Below the pieces are notes generated by a model. That model did not search any database and was not told the DNA's origin. It saw nothing but the letters and a program-made list of their open reading frames with translations. Shown piece after piece: positions 60,880 through 64,000 of a DNA stretch of 64,000 nucleotides; position 1 is the stretch's first letter; each line of letters begins with the position of its first letter. The position numbers and the translations under genes are program-made. Source of the DNA: an uncultured Lachnospiraceae bacterium (lineage in GTDB: Bacteria; Bacillota; Clostridia; Lachnospirales; Lachnospiraceae); NCBI GenBank assembly GCA_910577955.1, contig CAJTNC010000005.1, positions 92,326 to 156,325 of the forward strand. The letters are read 5' to 3'.

Positions 60880-62073
60880 TTATAATCCCAATTCTCTTAC
60901 TGCATATCCTGCTTCATCACCGCTAAATCCTTCGTATTTTAACTGTTCATACAAATCTGTTCTTGAAAAATCATATAATTCCAAATATTTTTTCCCCATA
61001 AGAAACGCCTGCTCTTTCCAATCTGCACCACAATTATCCGCCGCATACTTAGCATCTTCATAAGAACACCCCTCATACTCTAACTGTTCAACTAATCCAT
61101 TCAAAGAAAACGGCATAACATCCAAATAAACGGTTGCAAGGTTTAATGCATTTATCTCTCCTACAGTTAATACTTTTTCCGTTTCTTCATCTGAAGCAAT
61201 AACTCCATTTAGATTAACTGTTACACATGGGCGAATGCCATGTTTCCCATAATCAACATCGCTTCCCCCTACACTAATATATCCTATATACATATCAACA
61301 GCTTTGTCTTGGGAACTGCCTACAGTTCTAAACCAATACATGCATGTTGTATTATTACTTGGATCTAAGAAGCTCCTATTATCATACCGTTCAGCCCCTT
61401 GTCTTTCTGCATAAGCTGTTGGCGCACAAGATAAATGATAATCATATGTATTTGAATTACTGGCATTTATATCTGCGTCAAAATAACCAACAGCTTCATC
61501 ATAACTGAGGATAAATACCCTATCCTGCGTACTATTACCGCCACTTATTCCTGAATCTGGATTACTTTTATTATCTAAATTTATCAAACGTATAATACAT
61601 TTTTCATTTACACTAAATGCTTCATTATAGAAATCATCATTTAGCCACGTTCTCAGCGAACATGTTTCCCATGTTACACTCTCATTTGTATCATTATAAT
61701 TTTTACAATCCAGAGCATAAACACTCATCAAAATTGCATAATCATTTTCTATATCAATAACATACCATTCTATTGCTTCTGCCCCATTGTTATTATTATT
61801 ATCTTGTTCATAATTACCAAACTCTATGATATCGCCAACATTAACATCTGAAATGTTTATAGGTTCTGCTGATGGTGCAGAAATATCACCCAACTCTTCT
61901 TTTAAATCTTCGGGCGTATGCTCAATCAGAGTTATCTCATCTTCAATTTCATCACTATTTATTGTTTCTACTTCATTTTCAGAATTATTCTTTGTTTCTT
62001 CTATAGTATTCCTACTTCCACATGCACTCAGCAAAAACGATAAACACACTATCATAAATAATTTCTTTTTCAT
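60880..62073 (-). CDS. Lipoprotein with DUF6273-like domain and Ltp repeats
   Basis: 397 residues. Lipobox LLSACG gives Cys at residue 18. An acidic linker is followed by a DUF6273-like domain (VGDIIEFGNYEQ, IEWYVIDIENDYAILMS, SLRTWLNDDFYNEAF, GIRPCVTVNL). The C-terminus holds two Ltp-type helical repeats (FSLNGLVEQLEYEG with YAADNCGADW; FSRTDLYEQLKYEGFSGDEA). Ltp repeats occur in phage lipoproteins that stop superinfecting phage DNA from entering. The ATG at 62073 follows GGGAGG. Likely an anchored cell-surface exclusion protein. Confidence 0.82.
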   Translation of the reverse strand: MKKKLFMIVCLSFLLSACGSRNTIEETKNNSENEVETINSDEIEDEITLIEHTPEDLKEELGDISAPSAEPINISDVNVGDIIEFGNYEQDNNNNNGAEAIEWYVIDIENDYAILMSVYALDCKNYNDTNESVTWETCSLRTWLNDDFYNEAFSVNEKCIIRLINLDNKSNPDSGISGGNSTQDRVFILSYDEAVGYFDADINASNSNTYDYHLSCAPTAYAERQGAERYDNRSFLDPSNNTTCMYWFRTVGSSQDKAVDMYIGYISVGGSDVDYGKHGIRPCVTVNLNGVIASDEETEKVLTVGEINALNLATVYLDVMPFSLNGLVEQLEYEGCSYEDAKYAADNCGADWKEQAFLMGKKYLELYDFSRTDLYEQLKYEGFSGDEAGYAVRELGL

Positions 62074-62107
62074 GGCTACCCTCCCATTAAGATAAACCTC
62101 TTCTATA

Positions 62108-62287
62108 TCATACCTCACAAATGTTCCAAATTCCACATTTTTTTACATGAACTGAAAATCTTGTTCCATCTGTAAGGTAAACATTCACTATGTTGTTCCG
62201 ATCATCAACCACTATATCCTGTATCGGTAGATTATCTGTGTCATTCAGTACATCAAATAATCTGTCCTTAATTTCGTTCTTCTCCAT
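62108..62287 (-). CDS. Small 59-residue hypothetical protein upstream of the lipoprotein
   Basis: Starts at ATG 62287 after AGAGGATAAGC. The sequence (EIKDRLFDVLNDTDNL, then IVVDDRNNIVNVYLTDG and a CGIWNIC pair) looks like a short beta-hairpin protein. It lies 34 bases before the lipoprotein on the same strand and is probably co-transcribed. It is divergent from the HTH gene at 62394. No function is recognised. Confidence 0.65.
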   Translation of the reverse strand: MEKNEIKDRLFDVLNDTDNLPIQDIVVDDRNNIVNVYLTDGTRFSVHVKKCGIWNICEV

Positions 62288-62393
62288 GCTTATCCTCTAT
62301 GCATCTAACACTTCTATGAATGTTATATCTGTGAATTATATTTCTGTTATCCATTATATAAAATAATGAGAGAAAAGTAAAGGAGAATCTTCT

Positions 62394-62615
62394 ATGGAAT
62401 ATGGTAATTTGCATATGCGTATAAACGAAATATTAGAAGAAAAGGGTATCAGCAAAAACAAGATTTGTAAAGACCTCGATATTCCTCGAACCAATTTCAA
62501 TAAATACTGTCGTGATGGAGTCAGCCGCTTTGATACTGGATTGATTTGTAAGTTGTGTTGGTATCTCAACATAGAAGTTGGGGAGTTAATTGAGTATAAA
62601 CGCCCTGAAGAATAA
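62394..62615 (+). CDS. XRE-type HTH regulator (HTH_26-like)
   Basis: 73 residues: MRINEILEEKGISKNKICKDLDIPRTNF is the helix-turn-helix, followed by LICKLCWYLNIEVGELIEY. AAAGGAG precedes the ATG. Divergent from the small gene/lipoprotein operon, which it likely controls as an immunity-type repressor. Confidence 0.9.
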   Translation: MEYGNLHMRINEILEEKGISKNKICKDLDIPRTNFNKYCRDGVSRFDTGLICKLCWYLNIEVGELIEYKRPEE

Positions 62616-63066
62616 TATGCCTTCGGAAACGTGTTCGGCAATGGCTAAAACCGCCATTTATCCGCAATTCCATATACCAAAATATATGTTCGGTAAAATC
62701 AATAATGTAGGCATTTTTATAAGATTTTAAGGCTATTATGGTACATTAACAATATTTTTAATGATGGTTCGGTAGAATCCTTTATTTCCAATACTTTCTA
62801 CCATTTTTTATATTATATTGTGTTACGCCCAATTTCTGAAAGGCTTGTTTTTCTTTACTTTTTTAATATTGATACTTTTTATCAGTGTTCGATAAAATTT
62901 TAAGAACTACCCTGCAAAAGAATATTATTAGCACTTTAACATTCCATTTTTACGCTGACACATGAATACAACAGATATATACTTTTTATAAATTACTGCT
63001 GCCAAATCAAATGTAAACTATCCCGACTAAAAAATGCCATTACTCGCTTCTTTACAAGCAATGGCA
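62616..63066. other. Intergenic AT-rich stretch with recurring GTTCGGTAAAAT-like motif
   Basis: No gene is seen in these 451 bases. Four near copies of GTTCGGTAAAAT lie at about 62633, 62688, 62767 and 62887. They share strand and sequence but are irregularly spaced. They could be binding sites or decayed repeats. A strong CRISPR pattern is absent. Confidence 0.4.
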
Positions 63067-63558
63067 TTACTGACATCCAGTATTTTCTAATTCCTGTTCC
63101 ATAATAGTCCTTATCTTATCAATATCCGTAAATATCAAATGAATCCCACGGTTATACAACGCAAGCACTTCCCCTAAATTTTCTGTAAGAATCCTGTTCA
63201 ATTCATTATGCACTGTTACGGGTTTGTTTTCGACTGTATGTATATGATCAAAAAAATCTGCAATAATGGGAAAAGCATTTTGAATCAAAAATGCATTCTC
63301 TTTTCCTACAAATTTACCAATGATTATTGTATTGCATTTCCCATATTTTCTTTTCTTCTTTTCAAGAATGACCTTATACTTTTCCACCTGTGAACTTATG
63401 GGTATCATCCAATATAGAGCTTGATTCTTTTTATCTTGTATTGCATAGAAATGAGGACGGTAATTTCCGTTTTCTTTATTACTCATCAAATATTTATCCT
63501 GCACCATATTAAAGAATTCATCTTTAATATGATAAGAATATCCCTGTCGTATCTCCAT
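63067..63558 (-). CDS. Type III toxin of the ToxN/CptN endoribonuclease family
   Basis: 163 residues. The beginning IRQGYSYHIKDEFFNMV, the block NYRPHFYAIQDKKNQALYWMIPISSQVEKYK, KCNTIIIGKFVGKENAFLIQNAFPI and the C-terminal LALYNRGIHLIFTDIDKI follow the CptN/ToxN plan. It should cut mRNA and also process its own antitoxin RNA. The ATG at 63558 has AAGGAG 13 bases upstream; an ATG at 63570 is too close to that site. The RNA repeats lie directly upstream. Confidence 0.88.
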   Translation of the reverse strand: MEIRQGYSYHIKDEFFNMVQDKYLMSNKENGNYRPHFYAIQDKKNQALYWMIPISSQVEKYKVILEKKKRKYGKCNTIIIGKFVGKENAFLIQNAFPIIADFFDHIHTVENKPVTVHNELNRILTENLGEVLALYNRGIHLIFTDIDKIRTIMEQELENTGCQ

Positions 63559-63587
63559 ATACTGTAGCATTCTCCTTTGGGTAACTT

Positions 63588-63735
63588 CGTATTATGCAAA
63601 TTCCCCACCGACATCAGCCGATGGGGATCATTTACGCACTATACCATTTATATCCCACCTGTATAGCAAGTGGCATCATTTACGAACTGAATCACTTATA
63701 CCCCGCACCATCAGCAAGCGGCAAACATTTACTTC
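63588..63735 (-). ncRNA. Type III antitoxin RNA array, three repeats of about 48 nt
   Basis: Read on the minus strand, GTAAATG recurs at 63732, 63683 and 63635, so the period is 48-49 bases. Each unit has a different inverted repeat in the same place: CCGC/GCGG, CCACTTG/CAGGTGG and a ten-pair CCCCATCGGC/GTCGGTGGGG with G-T pairs. The changed pairs keep the fold, which is evidence of a structured RNA. The last hairpin lies before the toxin gene and may limit read-through to the toxin. This is the arrangement of ToxI/CptI. Confidence 0.82.
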
Positions 63736-63742
63736 TAACCAT

Positions 63743-63771
63743 AGTATATACAGATTATGAGAAATAATCAA
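63743..63771 (-). promoter_or_regulatory. Promoter of the antitoxin RNA and toxin
   Basis: On the minus strand TTGATT (63771-63766) and TATACT (63748-63743) are exactly 17 bases apart. The array begins about ten bases after it. Confidence 0.75.
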
Positions 63772-63903
63772 CCTGTTTTTCAACTTTTTTTGCACTGGAC
63801 TTCTTATCTATTTTTTGATTCTCTGTAAAACCTCTGTAAATTCATCTGACAATTAGCATTTTTCTTAGAAAATATCAGCATTTCAAGGCTTGTATTCGCT
63901 TCC

Positions 63904-63913
63904 TGCCGTGGCA
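63904..63913. repeat. Right attachment-site core TGCCGTGGCA
   Basis: Second copy of the ten bases found in the phosphatase P-loop codons at 55376-55385, same orientation. It marks the right end of the 8.5-kb element. Confidence 0.7.
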
Positions 63914-63934
63914 CACAAAAAGTATTTTTATCAT
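63904..63934 (-). pseudogene. Displaced 5' end of the tyrosine phosphatase gene
   Basis: ATG at 63934 follows AAGGAGTTATAT and encodes MIKILFVCHG, nearly the start of the phosphatase at 55406 (MIKILFICHG). After the shared core the frame runs into element DNA and stops nine codons later. This is the original beginning of the host gene left behind by integration. The DNA beyond 63935 should be host DNA upstream of the gene. Confidence 0.78.
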
Positions 63935-64000
63935 GGTCTATATAACTCCTTATCACTTGGTATATCCTCGTTTTTTCCCTTGTTTTCAAGGTTTTCTCTC

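Noticed and set aside
63588..63735. The three repeats upstream of the toxin considered as a CRISPR array
   Set aside because: The units are contiguous without spacers, each has its own compensating stem, and no cas gene is present. A type III antitoxin RNA fits better.
63804..63989. A 61-residue minus-strand frame near the window end
   Set aside because: It covers the phosphatase remnant in a different frame. The meaningful frame is MIKILFVCHG from 63934.

Overview
The window looks like a chromosome segment of a Gram-positive anaerobic Clostridia member, most likely Lachnospiraceae. Supporting signs are the SCIFF peptide with its radical SAM maturase, a MurE with the meso-DAP motif DNPR, and the priA-def-fmt-yugP-rsmB-rlmN-prpC-prkC-rsgA cluster. 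Strong AGGAGG ribosome binding sites, YesMN-type sugar regulation and tightly overlapping genes fit the same group. No rRNA or standard tRNA gene was found.

Region 1 (1-21.4 kb) is carbohydrate metabolism. An FGGY kinase is followed by a cytosolic protein that joins a ParB-like domain to a BMP ligand-binding domain, and by a small phosphoesterase. Two minus-strand operons come next. One runs from a sugar-binding lipoprotein through two permeases and a YesM/YesN two-component system to two tandem cytosolic GH30 glycosidases. The other runs from a zinc dehydrogenase through an SMP-30 lactonase, xylulokinase-like kinase, GH88/105-like hydrolase, ThuA-like protein and iron alcohol dehydrogenase to a DeoC-type aldolase. 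This order suggests oxidation, lactone opening, phosphorylation and retro-aldol cleavage of an unidentified sugar.

Region 2 (21.4-31 kb) holds lgt, a MutS2-like ATPase without the Smr domain, ychF, a self-inhibited class II Fic protein, a methyltransferase, an orphan AgrC-type kinase, a PucR regulator and a 52-residue small protein. The MutS2-like gene has a long leader with a near-consensus promoter, a 12-codon reading frame behind a perfect ribosome binding site, and two terminator hairpins. This layout resembles ribosome-targeting antibiotic-inducible attenuators.

Region 3 (31-50.1 kb) is housekeeping: the PrkC/PrpC translation and cell-wall cluster, sodA, recJ, secDF and the SCIFF pair. 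A possible C-rich small RNA lies between murE and sodA.

Region 4 (50.2-55.4 kb) is a LanFEG-like ABC exporter divergent from an OmpR/HK pair, followed by a low-molecular-weight protein tyrosine phosphatase (PTP).

Region 5 (55.4-63.9 kb) is an AT-rich, decayed 8.5-kb integrative element. It sits inside the PTP gene between two copies of TGCCGTGGCA; the element supplies a new 5' end to the gene, and the old 5' end is left as a fragment at 63.9 kb. Its cargo is defence-like: a DUF4238/SEC-C protein, a broken integrase, a tRNA-like gene, an IS66 derivative lacking tnpC, a metallo-beta-lactamase-fold protein plus four-helix membrane protein, an Ltp-domain lipoprotein, an HTH regulator and a type III toxin-antitoxin system with its RNA repeat array. 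The MBL/membrane operon has a consensus sigma-A promoter followed by a perfect CIRCE (HrcA) operator. This is the most striking candidate for an undescribed stress-controlled module.
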